Origin: an uncultured Ileibacterium sp.
GTDB taxonomy: Bacteria > Bacillota > Clostridia > Peptostreptococcales > Anaerovoracaceae
Direction: 5' to 3'
DNA: 43,351 nucleotides
Assembly (NCBI GenBank): GCA_902488835.1
Contig: CABTXQ010000007.1
Span: forward strand, 1-43,351
Shown here: positions 26,708-35,649 of the stretch, piece by piece
Layout: each line of letters begins with the position of its first letter
How positions within the stretch are numbered: position 1 is the first letter of the stretch
The notes under the pieces: generated by a model
Database searches by the model: none
Seen by the model: only the letters and a program-made list of their open reading frames with translations
What the model was told of the DNA's origin: nothing
Position numbers and translations under genes: made by a program

Positions 26708-27520
26708 ATGATTAAACCAATAGTGCTTACAATAGCTGGTAGCGACTCTGGTGGAGGAGCAGGCATACAGGCAGACATCAAGACGATGACTATGAACGGT
26801 GTGTTCGGTGCAAGTGCGATAACCTCCCTTACAGCACAAAACACCCTAGGTGTCACTGAAATATACGATGTAACACCTGAATTCCTTAAAGCAGAGCTCG
26901 AAGCTGTCTTTACAGATCTATATCCAGATGCGGTAAAGATAGGAATGGTAAGCTCAAAGGCTCTTATAGAAGTCATTAAATCAGAATTAGTAAAATACGA
27001 TTTAAAAAATATAGTTCTAGATCCGGTAATGGTTGCCACAAGTGGTTCTAAGCTTATAACAGATGAAGCAATAGATGCTTTGATAGAAGAACTTTTTCCA
27101 TTGGCCTCTATAATAACTCCTAATATCCCAGAAACTGAAATAATACTCGATAGAATCGGTTATTCAATGAAGATTTCAAATCAAAATGATATGGTAAATG
27201 CTTCGAAAATACTGTCAGAAAGGTTTGATGCGTCAACCTTGGTAAAGGGAGGACACCAGATAAATGATGCCAATGATTACCTCTTTGATGTAAGTAAAAT
27301 GAAAGGGAAATGGTATAGAAGTAAAAGGATCAATAATTCTAATACCCATGGTACGGGATGCACCTTATCCAGCGCAATAGCATCTAACCTCGCAAAGGGA
27401 ATGGATCATGATTCATCAGTTAGGCTTGCAAAGGAGTACTTAACAGGGGCTCTTTTGGCAATGCTTGACCTTGGAAAAGGTGACGGTCCACTGGACCACG
27501 GATATGTTTTAAACAAATAG
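26708..27520 (+). CDS. thiD: Hydroxymethylpyrimidine (phosphate) kinase
   Basis: Ribokinase-fold enzyme adding phosphates to hydroxymethylpyrimidine for thiamine synthesis or salvage. Family marks are AGSDSGGGAGIQADIKT near the N-terminus, LDPVMVATSG, PNIPETE, LVKGGHQ and the anion-hole motif NTHGTGCTLSSAIAS. 270 aa is the usual length. TTGGAGA precedes the ATG. It is the last gene of the long upstream run; a terminator lies 16 bases past its stop. A B6-kinase role, known for some relatives, is possible but less likely beside thiE. Confidence 0.94.
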   Translation: MIKPIVLTIAGSDSGGGAGIQADIKTMTMNGVFGASAITSLTAQNTLGVTEIYDVTPEFLKAELEAVFTDLYPDAVKIGMVSSKALIEVIKSELVKYDLKNIVLDPVMVATSGSKLITDEAIDALIEELFPLASIITPNIPETEIILDRIGYSMKISNQNDMVNASKILSERFDASTLVKGGHQINDANDYLFDVSKMKGKWYRSKRINNSNTHGTGCTLSSAIASNLAKGMDHDSSVRLAKEYLTGALLAMLDLGKGDGPLDHGYVLNK

Positions 27521-27536
27521 TTATAATAAACTTGCT

Positions 27537-27561
27537 AAGTGGCTTTTAAGCCACTTTTTTT
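27537..27561 (+). terminator. Intrinsic terminator after thiD
   Basis: Perfect inverted repeat AAGTGGCTT / AAGCCACTT (27537-27545 and 27548-27556) followed directly by a run of T to 27561. This is the first clear terminator in the window and marks the end of the long secF-thiD gene run. Confidence 0.9.
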
Positions 27562-27591
27562 ATTAAAAAATATAGAAATTATTATAAATAA

Positions 27592-27627
27592 GGTGTAAAA
27601 TACCAGAGGAGTTAAAGTTATCTAACT
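27592..27627 (+). promoter_or_regulatory. Possible leader/operator region before the ABC exporter
   Basis: Two small imperfect or short inverted repeats lie between the thiD terminator and the ABC ATPase: GGTGT-N3-ATACC (27592-27604) and AGTTA-TC-TAACT (27616-27627). A promoter must lie near here since transcription from upstream should stop at 27561; a TAAAAT at 27596-27601 is a weak -10 candidate without a convincing -35. The repeats may be operator half-sites or chance in A/T-rich DNA. Confidence 0.25.
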
Positions 27628-27652
27628 ATCGATGATTATAAGGAGCAAACAT

Positions 27653-28351
27653 ATGTTTTTACAATTAAATAATCTAAGAAAGTCATATGGTGATGGTAGA
27701 AATTGGACCTATGTGTTAAAAGGAATAGACTTAAGTATTGAAAGGGGAGAAATCTGTGTTTTGCTTGGACCTTCAGGATCAGGTAAGTCAACATTGCTTA
27801 ATATTATAGGTGGCATCGACACTGCATCAGACGGAGAACTTATAATTGATGGAAGACATATGGAAAATCTTGGGGAAAAAGAAATTGAAAAATACAGGAG
27901 AAAAAACCTTGGGTATGTATTTCAATCTTACAACCTCATCAATAATTTGACGGTTAAGGAAAATATCGAGACAGGTGCTTATTTGAGCGAAAATTCTCTC
28001 AATATAGACTTAATAATTAATAAACTAGGACTTAATGATCAGATGAACAAGCTTCCAAATCAACTTTCAGGAGGCCAGCAGCAGAGGACGTCAATAGGAA
28101 GAGCTATAGTTAAAAATCCTATGATACTTCTATGCGATGAGCCAACCGGCGCTCTTGATTATAAAACATCAAAGGAAATCCTAAAGTTAATATCAGACAT
28201 AAATAAGGAGTATCAAACAACTGTAATCATAGTCACTCATAATAATGCGATAAGCAATATGGCAGACCATATATTAAAGCTCCATGATGGTGGAATTAGT
28301 ATTGATAGATATAACGAGAATAAGATAGATCCGTTGGACCTTGAGTGGTAG
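27653..28351 (+). CDS. ABC exporter ATP-binding protein, MacB/LolD type
   Basis: ATPase that drives the FtsX-type permease encoded next. All hallmarks are present: Walker A GPSGSGKST, Q-loop region GYVFQSYNLI, signature LSGGQQQR, Walker B MILLCDEPTGALD and the H-loop IIVTHN. It belongs to the MacB/LolD/FtsE group (typical GALD and QSYNL), used for lipoprotein transfer, export of peptides or antibiotic sensing and detoxification. The ATG at 27653 has AAGGAG (27640-27645) seven bases upstream and gives 232 aa; the earlier ATG at 27632 has no such site. No sensor kinase or regulator lies beside it, so the substrate is open. Confidence 0.92.
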   Translation: MFLQLNNLRKSYGDGRNWTYVLKGIDLSIERGEICVLLGPSGSGKSTLLNIIGGIDTASDGELIIDGRHMENLGEKEIEKYRRKNLGYVFQSYNLINNLTVKENIETGAYLSENSLNIDLIINKLGLNDQMNKLPNQLSGGQQQRTSIGRAIVKNPMILLCDEPTGALDYKTSKEILKLISDINKEYQTTVIIVTHNNAISNMADHILKLHDGGISIDRYNENKIDPLDLEW

Positions 28352-28362
28352 TAGGTGGAGAT

Positions 28363-30621
28363 ATGATTAAAAATCCATTATATAAAAGGCTTCCAAGAGA
28401 GATAAAATGCGACCTTGGCAAATACATTTCACTTTTTCTCTTCATTGTACTCACAATAGGTATTGTATCAGGATTTATTGTAGCAAATACCAGTATTCAA
28501 AAAGCTTATGACGAGAGTTTTAGTAAATATAAGATTGAAAACGGGCATCTTGAAACAGAGTCAATTATTTCTCAGGACATTATTAATAATATAGAAAAGC
28601 ACGAAGATATCCAAATTAAAGAACTTTTTTATAAAGAGATTGAGGAAAAAAGTGGAGATATTATAAGAATTTACAAGCCAAGGAAGGGAATAAATGAAGT
28701 AGACCTCATGAGTGGTAAAATGCCTATGGGGCAAAATGAAATAGCAATTGACCGTCTGTATGCTGAAAATAACGAAATCAAGATAGGGGATAATATTAAG
28801 TTTGGGAATAGAGAATTTAAGGTAACTGCATTTATAGCTGCATCTGATTACAGTGCTTTATTCAAAAGTTTATCAGAGCTAATGTTTGATGCAAATCATT
28901 TTTCTATAGGAATTATGACTGATAAGGGATGGGATTCGATTGGAAATGAACACCTTCACTATTGCTACGCTTGGCTTAATAACAAGAATTTAAGCGATAA
29001 AAGACAGGTTGAAAAGGGGAAAGACATAGCAAATTACTACATGTCAATCAATGGGAATAATCCGATAAAAATGCTTGCAGCAAGACCTGAAAACCAGGCT
29101 ATAACATTTACTGGGGATGATTTTGGAAGTGATTTGATAATGCTCAAGCGGCTCTTATATATGATTATAATTTTATTAGCCTTTATATTTGCGGTTACTG
29201 CTAAAAATATAATAGATAAAGAGTCCAATGTGGTAGGAACCTTGCTAGCTTCAGGTTATAGTCATGCTGAGCTTAGGAGGCATTATTACATACTATCTAT
29301 TCTGATAACTTTAGTCGCTGCAATAATAGGAAATATACTTGGATATACTATCCTTAAGGATATTATGGCAAAAGCTTATTATGGCAGCTATTCACTTCCA
29401 ACATACGTTACCAGATATAGCGGCTATGCGTTTTTTGTAACTACATTAATTCCATGCTTATTGATCTTGATAATAAACTATATTGTAGTAAAAAGGGCAT
29501 TGAGATATAGACCTCTTCAATTTATAAGAAATGACTTCAAAATCAGTATGAAAAATCGTGTTCTAAATTTACCAAATTGGAACATAATGAAAAAGATCAA
29601 GATCAGGGTAATCCTTAGTAATAAGGGTGTATATCTAATACTATTTATAGGAGTATTGCTTGGAACAACCCTGATAATGTTCGGTAATATGTTCTTATTC
29701 TTATTAAAAAATTACACTGATGAAGTAATAAATACCAAGATTTCAGATTATCAGTACGTGTTGAAACATCAGGTGCCTTCAAACGATGATAAAGCTGAAA
29801 AATATGCTGTCACTACGCTAATCAACAAAAATGGCGAGAAGATAACAGTCTATGGAATTAATAAAGAATCAAGATATTTTAAAAATGTCAAGCTTCTTGA
29901 TGACTTGAGTGAAAATCAAGTTTTAGCATCAAGCAGTTATTTCGATAAATATCAGCTAAAAGACGGAGACTTGCTCAAGCTTCATGTTGAATTTATGAAT
30001 GATAAATATCAATTTAATGTAAAGAAGAGCTACAATTATCCAGCCTCACTATCGTTATTTATGCCGATTGAGAACTTTAATAAGGTATTTAATCATGAAA
30101 ATAATTATTATAACGGGTATTTCTCAAATAAAAAACTTAATATAGATGAAACCATGATAGCAACAGTCGTGACAAAAAAAGACATGACCTTAATTGCTGA
30201 CCAACTAACAAGCTCAATGGGGAATATATTTCAAATATATTCTATATTTTCTACAATACTATTTGTGATGGTTATTTATATACTTACAAGGATAGTGATT
30301 GAGAGAAATACTAGGTCAATTTCAATATTAAAGATACTTGGATACAGTAACAACGAAATTTATAGAATTTACAATAGAACAAATGCATTTGTTGTGTTTA
30401 TATCGTTATTGTTTTCAGTTAAAATAGCATCAGTAGTTATAAAAAGAATTTATTACAATATGATGCTTGAGTATGATGGATGGCTTACTTACTATATGTC
30501 AAAAACTGTCTATCTGGAAACAATAGGGATTGGAATCGGATGCTTTATAATAGTTTCATTTATTATTATGAATAAGATTAAAAAAATTAACATGGGTGAT
30601 GCTTTAACTTCAATAGAGTGA
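28363..30621 (+). CDS. FtsX-family ABC permease, two-repeat form
   Basis: Permease partner of the preceding ATPase, 752 aa. Topology read from the sequence: helix 1 (about 23-45, ISLFLFIVLTIGIVSGFIV), an outside domain of about 200 residues, three helices (about 262-385; MIIILLAFIFAV, ILITLVAAIIGNILGY, TTLIPCLLILIINYIV), helix 5 (about 425-450), a second outside domain of about 150 residues, then three more (FSTILFVMVIYILTRIV, VVFISLLFSVKIASVV, IGIGIGCFIIVSFIIM). This is two FtsX units in tandem, each with its own extracytoplasmic domain. An AGGTGGAG site precedes the ATG at 28363. Function unknown beyond ATP-driven export or mechanotransmission. Confidence 0.88.
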   Translation: MIKNPLYKRLPREIKCDLGKYISLFLFIVLTIGIVSGFIVANTSIQKAYDESFSKYKIENGHLETESIISQDIINNIEKHEDIQIKELFYKEIEEKSGDIIRIYKPRKGINEVDLMSGKMPMGQNEIAIDRLYAENNEIKIGDNIKFGNREFKVTAFIAASDYSALFKSLSELMFDANHFSIGIMTDKGWDSIGNEHLHYCYAWLNNKNLSDKRQVEKGKDIANYYMSINGNNPIKMLAARPENQAITFTGDDFGSDLIMLKRLLYMIIILLAFIFAVTAKNIIDKESNVVGTLLASGYSHAELRRHYYILSILITLVAAIIGNILGYTILKDIMAKAYYGSYSLPTYVTRYSGYAFFVTTLIPCLLILIINYIVVKRALRYRPLQFIRNDFKISMKNRVLNLPNWNIMKKIKIRVILSNKGVYLILFIGVLLGTTLIMFGNMFLFLLKNYTDEVINTKISDYQYVLKHQVPSNDDKAEKYAVTTLINKNGEKITVYGINKESRYFKNVKLLDDLSENQVLASSSYFDKYQLKDGDLLKLHVEFMNDKYQFNVKKSYNYPASLSLFMPIENFNKVFNHENNYYNGYFSNKKLNIDETMIATVVTKKDMTLIADQLTSSMGNIFQIYSIFSTILFVMVIYILTRIVIERNTRSISILKILGYSNNEIYRIYNRTNAFVVFISLLFSVKIASVVIKRIYYNMMLEYDGWLTYYMSKTVYLETIGIGIGCFIIVSFIIMNKIKKINMGDALTSIE

Positions 30622-30627
30622 TATAAT
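30619..30627 (+). promoter_or_regulatory. Candidate extended -10 promoter for the aminotransferase gene
   Basis: The bases TGATATAAT form a perfect extended -10 element (TG-N-TATAAT). The TGA is also the stop codon of the permease. No good -35 lies at the usual distance, which extended -10 promoters can do without. A transcript would start near 30634, ahead of the GGGAGG site at 30654-30659. Confidence 0.45.
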
Positions 30628-30667
30628 TATACAAAATGTAATGTATGCTTTTCGGGAGGAATATAAA

Positions 30668-31861
30668 ATGAAAATAAGTAATAATGCAAATTCACTTCAA
30701 TTTTCGCCAATAAGAAGGTTTAATCCTATTGCATTTGATGCTGCAAAAAAAGGTGTAAAGGTATATAAGTTGAACATAGGACAGCCAGATGTAAAAACCC
30801 CTGATGTTTTTCTTGAAGCTATAAAAAATTTTGACGAAAACGTTATTGCTTATCAGGAATCTCAGGGAGATTCTTCATTAAGAAATGCTATTTCTGAATA
30901 TTTTAAGAATGAGTGGAATGTTGACTTTGCTCCAGATGAAATAATAACAACGATGGGAGGAAGCGAAGCGATTACGATTATGTTCTCATGCATTTTAGAT
31001 CCAGGAGATGAGGTCTTGATGCCGGAACCTTATTACACTAACTATTCAACTTTCATTAGCACAAGCGGAGGCAAGATAAAGCCTGTAACTACCAGTCCTG
31101 AAGATGGTTATAATTACGCCAAGGAGGATATCCTTGAAGCTGCAATCACAGATAGAACAAGGGCAATATGCATAATAAATCCTAACAACCCTACAGGTTA
31201 TGTTCTCACAGAGGAAGAGATGGAATTTATCTCAGATTTTGCGATTAAACATGACCTTTGGATAATTGCAGATGAAGTATATAGAGAATTTGTCTACGAT
31301 GGCAAAAAAGCTATGACCTTTGCCTCAATTGATAGAGTAAAAGATAGACTCATAGTAATTGACTCTGTATCAAAAAGGTATTCAGCATGTGGAGCAAGGG
31401 TTGGTTTTATAGCATCACATAACGAAGAGTTCATGCAAGCGGTTCTTAAGTTCTGCCAAGGAAGACTTTGTATTCCTACGATAGATCAAGTAGGTGCTAC
31501 AGCACTATTTAAGCTTCCTCATTCATATTATGAAGAAGCAAGAGCAGAATATGAGGCTAGAAGAGATGCCGCTTATGAAGAGATAAGTCAAATCCCAGGA
31601 GTTGTGTGTGTTAAGCCTAAGGGGGCATTTTACTTAAGTGCAGAGCTACCTGTTGATGATGCTGAAGATTTCCTTATGTTCATGCTCACAGAATTTCGTG
31701 ATAATAACGAAACGACAATGTTCGCTCCTTGTGCAGGATTTTATGCTACAAAGGGAAAAGGCAAGAAGGAGATAAGGCTTGCTTATGTCCTTAACAGGAA
31801 AGATATGAAACGCGCATGTGAACTCATCAAGCTCGGCATCAAAGCATATAACGCTAAGTAA
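30668..31861 (+). CDS. PLP-dependent class I/II aminotransferase (aspartate-type)
   Basis: Fold type I aminotransferase of 397 aa. Lys236 in SVSKRYSACGARVG binds pyridoxal phosphate; NPNNPTGYVL, the aspartate in IADEVYREFVYDG and the C-terminal arginine in EIRLAYVLNR complete the site. N-terminal SPIRRFNPIAFDAAK and LNIGQPDVKTP match a group of Clostridia enzymes usually labelled aspartate aminotransferase, but the amino acid range cannot be read from sequence alone. The ATG at 30668 follows GGGAGG; an earlier in-frame ATG at 30641 lies before that site and is rejected. It stands as a single-gene unit between a probable promoter and a terminator. Confidence 0.9.
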   Translation: MKISNNANSLQFSPIRRFNPIAFDAAKKGVKVYKLNIGQPDVKTPDVFLEAIKNFDENVIAYQESQGDSSLRNAISEYFKNEWNVDFAPDEIITTMGGSEAITIMFSCILDPGDEVLMPEPYYTNYSTFISTSGGKIKPVTTSPEDGYNYAKEDILEAAITDRTRAICIINPNNPTGYVLTEEEMEFISDFAIKHDLWIIADEVYREFVYDGKKAMTFASIDRVKDRLIVIDSVSKRYSACGARVGFIASHNEEFMQAVLKFCQGRLCIPTIDQVGATALFKLPHSYYEEARAEYEARRDAAYEEISQIPGVVCVKPKGAFYLSAELPVDDAEDFLMFMLTEFRDNNETTMFAPCAGFYATKGKGKKEIRLAYVLNRKDMKRACELIKLGIKAYNAK

Positions 31862-31892
31862 TATTGATGATTTTTAATACATAAGCTTCAAG

Positions 31893-31932
31893 AAAAGCTC
31901 TTGAACATAGAATAAATATTCAAGAGCTTTTT
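31893..31932 (+). terminator. Strong intrinsic terminator after the aminotransferase, with competing upstream hairpin
   Basis: A 13-base perfect stem (31893-31905 with 31919-31931, core AGCTCTTGAA/TTCAAGAGCT) and a 13-base loop end in T residues. A second, smaller stem is possible just upstream: TTCAAGA (31887-31893) with TCTTGAA (31899-31905), which would use the same left arm. Most simply this ends the aminotransferase transcript; if read-through reaches gap it could act as an attenuator. Confidence 0.88.
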
Positions 31933-31981
31933 ATAATATAACAGTTGATTTAATAAATTGATTAATTACAGGAGACATCAA

Positions 31982-32995
31982 ATGATAAAGGTTGCAATTA
32001 ACGGATTTGGAAGAATAGGCAGATTAGCTTTTCGAAAGATACATGAGATGGATGACATAGATGTTGTTGCAATAAATGACCTCTCGGATCCGGTTCAGTT
32101 ATCATATCTGCTCAAATATGATAGCACTCAGGGTTCCTACCATGGGCATGATATTAAGGTGATAGATGATACACTTATAGTAGACCATGATAAAATTAAG
32201 ATTTTTTCTGAAAAAGACGCATCAAATCTACCGTGGAAAGATCTTGATGTCGATATAGTTCTTGAATGTACGGGATTTTATACAAGTAAAGAAAAATCCA
32301 TGGCCCATATAAAGGCAGGAGCAAAAAAAGTACTTATTTCAGCACCTGCTGGAAATGATATCAAAACCGTAGTATATGGTGTTAATCATCAAATACTTAC
32401 TAAGGATGATATAATAGTTTCCGGTGCTTCATGTACTACGAATTGTCTTGCCCCTATGGCAAAGGCTCTTGCATCATATAGAGAGCTTAGGACGGGGTTC
32501 ATGACGACTATACATGCATACACAGGTAATCAGAAAATCTTAGATGCTCCTGCAGAGAAAGGCAATCTGAGGCGTTCAAGAGCTGCTGCATTAAATATAG
32601 TTCCGACAACGACAGGTGCAGCAAGCGCAATCGGCCTTGTCATACCGGAACTTGATGGAAAGCTTCTCGGTTCAGCTCAAAGAGTTCCGGTTGCAACAGG
32701 TTCAATTACCATACTTGATGCCACTCTAAAGGATGAGACAGATTCAGTAAACGTTTCTGGAATAAATGAATGCATGAAGGCAGCGTCTAATGAGAGCTTC
32801 GGTTATACTGAAGAAGAAATTGTGTCAAGTGATGTTATAGGAACAACATACGGATCCCTATTTGATGCTACTCAAACAGAGGTTCAGAAATGCGGTACTC
32901 ATATCTACGAGGTAAGAGTAGTCTCATGGTATGACAATGAAATGGGATATACAGCCCAGCTAATAAGGACATTTAAGCATATGTCAAGTCTATAA
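31982..32995 (+). CDS. gap: Glyceraldehyde-3-phosphate dehydrogenase, type I
   Basis: Glycolytic enzyme oxidising glyceraldehyde 3-phosphate with phosphate and NAD. Rossmann motif NGFGRIGRLAFRK, the acidic residue in INDLSDP that favours NAD over NADP, catalytic Cys151 in SGASCTTNCLAP, and WYDNEMGYTAQLI near the C-terminus. 337 aa is the usual length. AGGAG lies seven bases before the ATG at 31982; a TTG at 31958 that would add eight residues lies before that site. Unusually it is not beside pgk/tpi but 15 bases upstream of mutS. A copy with a central role or a second copy are both possible; the rest of the genome is not visible. Confidence 0.96.
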   Translation: MIKVAINGFGRIGRLAFRKIHEMDDIDVVAINDLSDPVQLSYLLKYDSTQGSYHGHDIKVIDDTLIVDHDKIKIFSEKDASNLPWKDLDVDIVLECTGFYTSKEKSMAHIKAGAKKVLISAPAGNDIKTVVYGVNHQILTKDDIIVSGASCTTNCLAPMAKALASYRELRTGFMTTIHAYTGNQKILDAPAEKGNLRRSRAAALNIVPTTTGAASAIGLVIPELDGKLLGSAQRVPVATGSITILDATLKDETDSVNVSGINECMKAASNESFGYTEEEIVSSDVIGTTYGSLFDATQTEVQKCGTHIYEVRVVSWYDNEMGYTAQLIRTFKHMSSL

Positions 32996-32997
32996 TT

Positions 32998-33011
32998 AGG
33001 AGATTAAATTT
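32998..33011 (+). promoter_or_regulatory. Ribosome-binding site that fixes a TTG start for mutS
   Basis: AGGAG at 32998-33002 stands eight bases before TTG at 33011. No ATG is near, and the residues that follow (DTNKLSPMMQQYL) are the normal MutS N-terminus, so TTG is the start. Confidence 0.8.
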
Positions 33012-35641
33012 TGGATACAAATAAATTATCACCCATGATGCAGCAGTACCTGTCTGTAAAAAATAAATATCGGGATTGCCTTTTGATGTTTCGTCTGGGT
33101 GATTTTTATGAGCTATTTTTCGACGATGCCCTTAAAGTTTCTAAGGAACTTGATCTTACTTTGACATCAAGAGCATGTGGGCTTAAAGAAAAAGCACCAA
33201 TGTGTGGTGTACCATATCACTCAGTAGGAATATATATAAAATCGCTCGCAGAAAAAGGGTACAAGATAGCAATATGTGAGCAAGTTGAGGATCCAAAGGC
33301 ATCAAAGGGTATCGTTAAGAGAGAAGTAACAAGAATAATAACACCTGGTACAGTTGATCTTGTGAGTGAAATTGATGGTAATGATAATGCATTTATAGCA
33401 TCTATTTTTTCTATGGGAGAAAAAATATCCATTTCTTATGCTGACATAACCACCGGTGAGCTTATAGCTGCAGGTTTTGACAATAATGATTATAACAGTT
33501 TAATTTCATTAATATCTCTTATCAACCCTCGTGAAATTCTTATTTATAGTGAAATAGATAAGAATTTAGTAAACATTATTTCTTCAAATTTGCCTTCAGC
33601 ATACATTAATGTAATAGATGACTCATATTATAAAACTTCTAACTGTGTAGATGCAATAAAAAGGCAGTTTGAGGTAAGGACCCTTATGTCTCTCGGTATA
33701 GAGGATATAGATGAGATAATTTGCTCATGCGGATCGCTGTTACTTTACCTGATGGATACACAGATGCAGGATCTTTCCAACATAATGGATCTTGAGATTC
33801 GCAATAATAGAGATTATATGATACTTGACAGAACGACAGTAAGGAACTTGGAACTCCTAAAAACGATTCATGATGATAAGGAAATTGGATCGTTATTTGG
33901 AATACTAAATAAAACAAAGACATCAATGGGAGAGAGACTTCTCAAACGATATATCAAGGAACCTCTATTAAGTAAAGACAAGATTAAGTTGAGACAGGAT
34001 TCGGTTGAATGTCTGATAAACAACCGCATAGCAGGAAAAGAACTTATTGATCAATTGAAAAGAGTATATGATTTTCAAAGACTTAGTTCAAAAATTTCAA
34101 GTGGCAGGGTTAATGCAAGAGATTTGAACGCCCTGAAGCAGACATTGTCAACTTTGCCAAAAATCAAAGAAATTTTGTCATCACTTGATTCAGAATTGAT
34201 AAATACAATAAGAGAAGAAATTGAAGATTTTCATGACTTATATAATCTTATTGATAAGTCAATTGAAGAAGAGCCACCAATCACTATAAAAGAAGGAGAA
34301 ATAATAAGGGAAGGCTATTCTGAAAAACTTGATAAATTAAAAAATTCAATTAGTGGAGCAAGAATCTGGATCAATGAGCTTGAAGCATATGAAAAGGAAA
34401 GAACTGGCATTAAAACCCTGAAAGTAGGACACAATAAAGTTTTTGGTTATTATATAGATGTAAGCAAATCTCAAATAGACAATGTGCCGGAAGAATATAT
34501 AAGAAAACAGACACTGGTAAACAATGAAAGATACATAACACCGGAGTTAAAAGAGAAAGAAGCTTTAGTAGCTACAGCTGAAACTCAGATAAATAAGCTA
34601 GAATATGATCTTTTTCAAGAAATAAGAAGAGAAATCATACCTTATACTGAGAAATTGCAAAGAGCATCAAAATCTATAGCTCAAATTGACGTACTATTAA
34701 GCTTTTCAGAAACTGCAATATTAAACGGATATGTAAAACCAATAGTTGACGATAGTAACATTATTGATATAAAGGATGGAAGACATCCTTCTGTTGAAGC
34801 TCTTCTGGGCGACGGAATGTTTATTCCTAATGATACCATTCTGGGACTCGGTGAAGCACCAGAATATAATAAAAGCATGCTAATTATAACGGGTCCTAAT
34901 ATGTCAGGTAAATCAACATATATGAGACAAACTGCAGTTATCTCACTAATGGCTCAAATTGGATCATTTGTCCCTGCAAAATCTGCGAGGATAGGTATTG
35001 TAGATAGAATATTTACAAGGATAGGTGCTTCGGATAATCTTAGTTATGGACAGTCGACATTTTTTGTTGAAATGAGTGAGCTTGCACATATTTTAAGAAA
35101 TGCAACATCCAATAGTCTAGTGATACTTGATGAAGTCGGAAGGGGTACAAGTACATTTGATGGTTTATCAATTGCATGGGCAACTGCTGAATATTTATCA
35201 AAAAAAGAATGTCCTATAAGAACTATGTTTGCAACGCATTATCATGAATTGACTCAGTTGGAATCAGAAATAAACTCAGTAAAGAACCTATCTGTATCCG
35301 TATCTGACAACGGTAAAGATGTAGTATTTCTCCATAAGATAGTAGAAGGGCCGGCAAATAAGAGCTATGGTATACATGTTGCGAAAATAGCCGGAGTTCC
35401 TCTTGAAATAAGAGTTTCTGCTGAGAAAAAACTTAGATCACTTGAGCTTTCTTCATCTTTTGATAAATCTTCAAATTATACTGAACAGATTTCTTTTTCC
35501 AATGAAATTCTATATGAAGAATTAAAAGAAAAATATGATAATCTCATTTCTCAAATAAAGGGAATTAATACTGATAACATTACCCCGATAGATGCTCTAT
35601 TAAAGCTTGATGAATTAAAAAACAAAGTATTGGCGGATTAG
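33011..35641 (+). CDS. mutS: DNA mismatch repair protein MutS
   Basis: Recognises mispaired bases and recruits MutL. The mismatch-reading Phe-X-Glu is F32-Y33-E34 in GDFYELF. Connector, lever and clamp domains follow (about 130-560), then the ATPase: Walker A GPNMSGKST at 628-636, the STFFVEMSEL signature, Walker B VILDEVGRGTSTFDG, and ATHYHELTQLE. The C-terminal helix-turn-helix and short tail end at residue 876, normal for MutS1. It has a TTG start with AGGAG. mutL begins eight bases after the stop, so the two are expressed together. Confidence 0.98.
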   Translation: MDTNKLSPMMQQYLSVKNKYRDCLLMFRLGDFYELFFDDALKVSKELDLTLTSRACGLKEKAPMCGVPYHSVGIYIKSLAEKGYKIAICEQVEDPKASKGIVKREVTRIITPGTVDLVSEIDGNDNAFIASIFSMGEKISISYADITTGELIAAGFDNNDYNSLISLISLINPREILIYSEIDKNLVNIISSNLPSAYINVIDDSYYKTSNCVDAIKRQFEVRTLMSLGIEDIDEIICSCGSLLLYLMDTQMQDLSNIMDLEIRNNRDYMILDRTTVRNLELLKTIHDDKEIGSLFGILNKTKTSMGERLLKRYIKEPLLSKDKIKLRQDSVECLINNRIAGKELIDQLKRVYDFQRLSSKISSGRVNARDLNALKQTLSTLPKIKEILSSLDSELINTIREEIEDFHDLYNLIDKSIEEEPPITIKEGEIIREGYSEKLDKLKNSISGARIWINELEAYEKERTGIKTLKVGHNKVFGYYIDVSKSQIDNVPEEYIRKQTLVNNERYITPELKEKEALVATAETQINKLEYDLFQEIRREIIPYTEKLQRASKSIAQIDVLLSFSETAILNGYVKPIVDDSNIIDIKDGRHPSVEALLGDGMFIPNDTILGLGEAPEYNKSMLIITGPNMSGKSTYMRQTAVISLMAQIGSFVPAKSARIGIVDRIFTRIGASDNLSYGQSTFFVEMSELAHILRNATSNSLVILDEVGRGTSTFDGLSIAWATAEYLSKKECPIRTMFATHYHELTQLESEINSVKNLSVSVSDNGKDVVFLHKIVEGPANKSYGIHVAKIAGVPLEIRVSAEKKLRSLELSSSFDKSSNYTEQISFSNEILYEELKEKYDNLISQIKGINTDNITPIDALLKLDELKNKVLAD

Positions 35642-35649
35642 GTAAAGAT

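Noticed and set aside
27485..27497. Palindrome GGTCCACTGGACC near the end of thiD
   Set aside because: It lies in conserved coding sequence, lacks a T-tract, and a better terminator follows at 27537.
27522..27527. TATAAT just after thiD as a promoter for the ABC exporter
   Set aside because: It lies upstream of the terminator at 27537-27561 and has no matching -35, so it would drive a transcript that stops at once.
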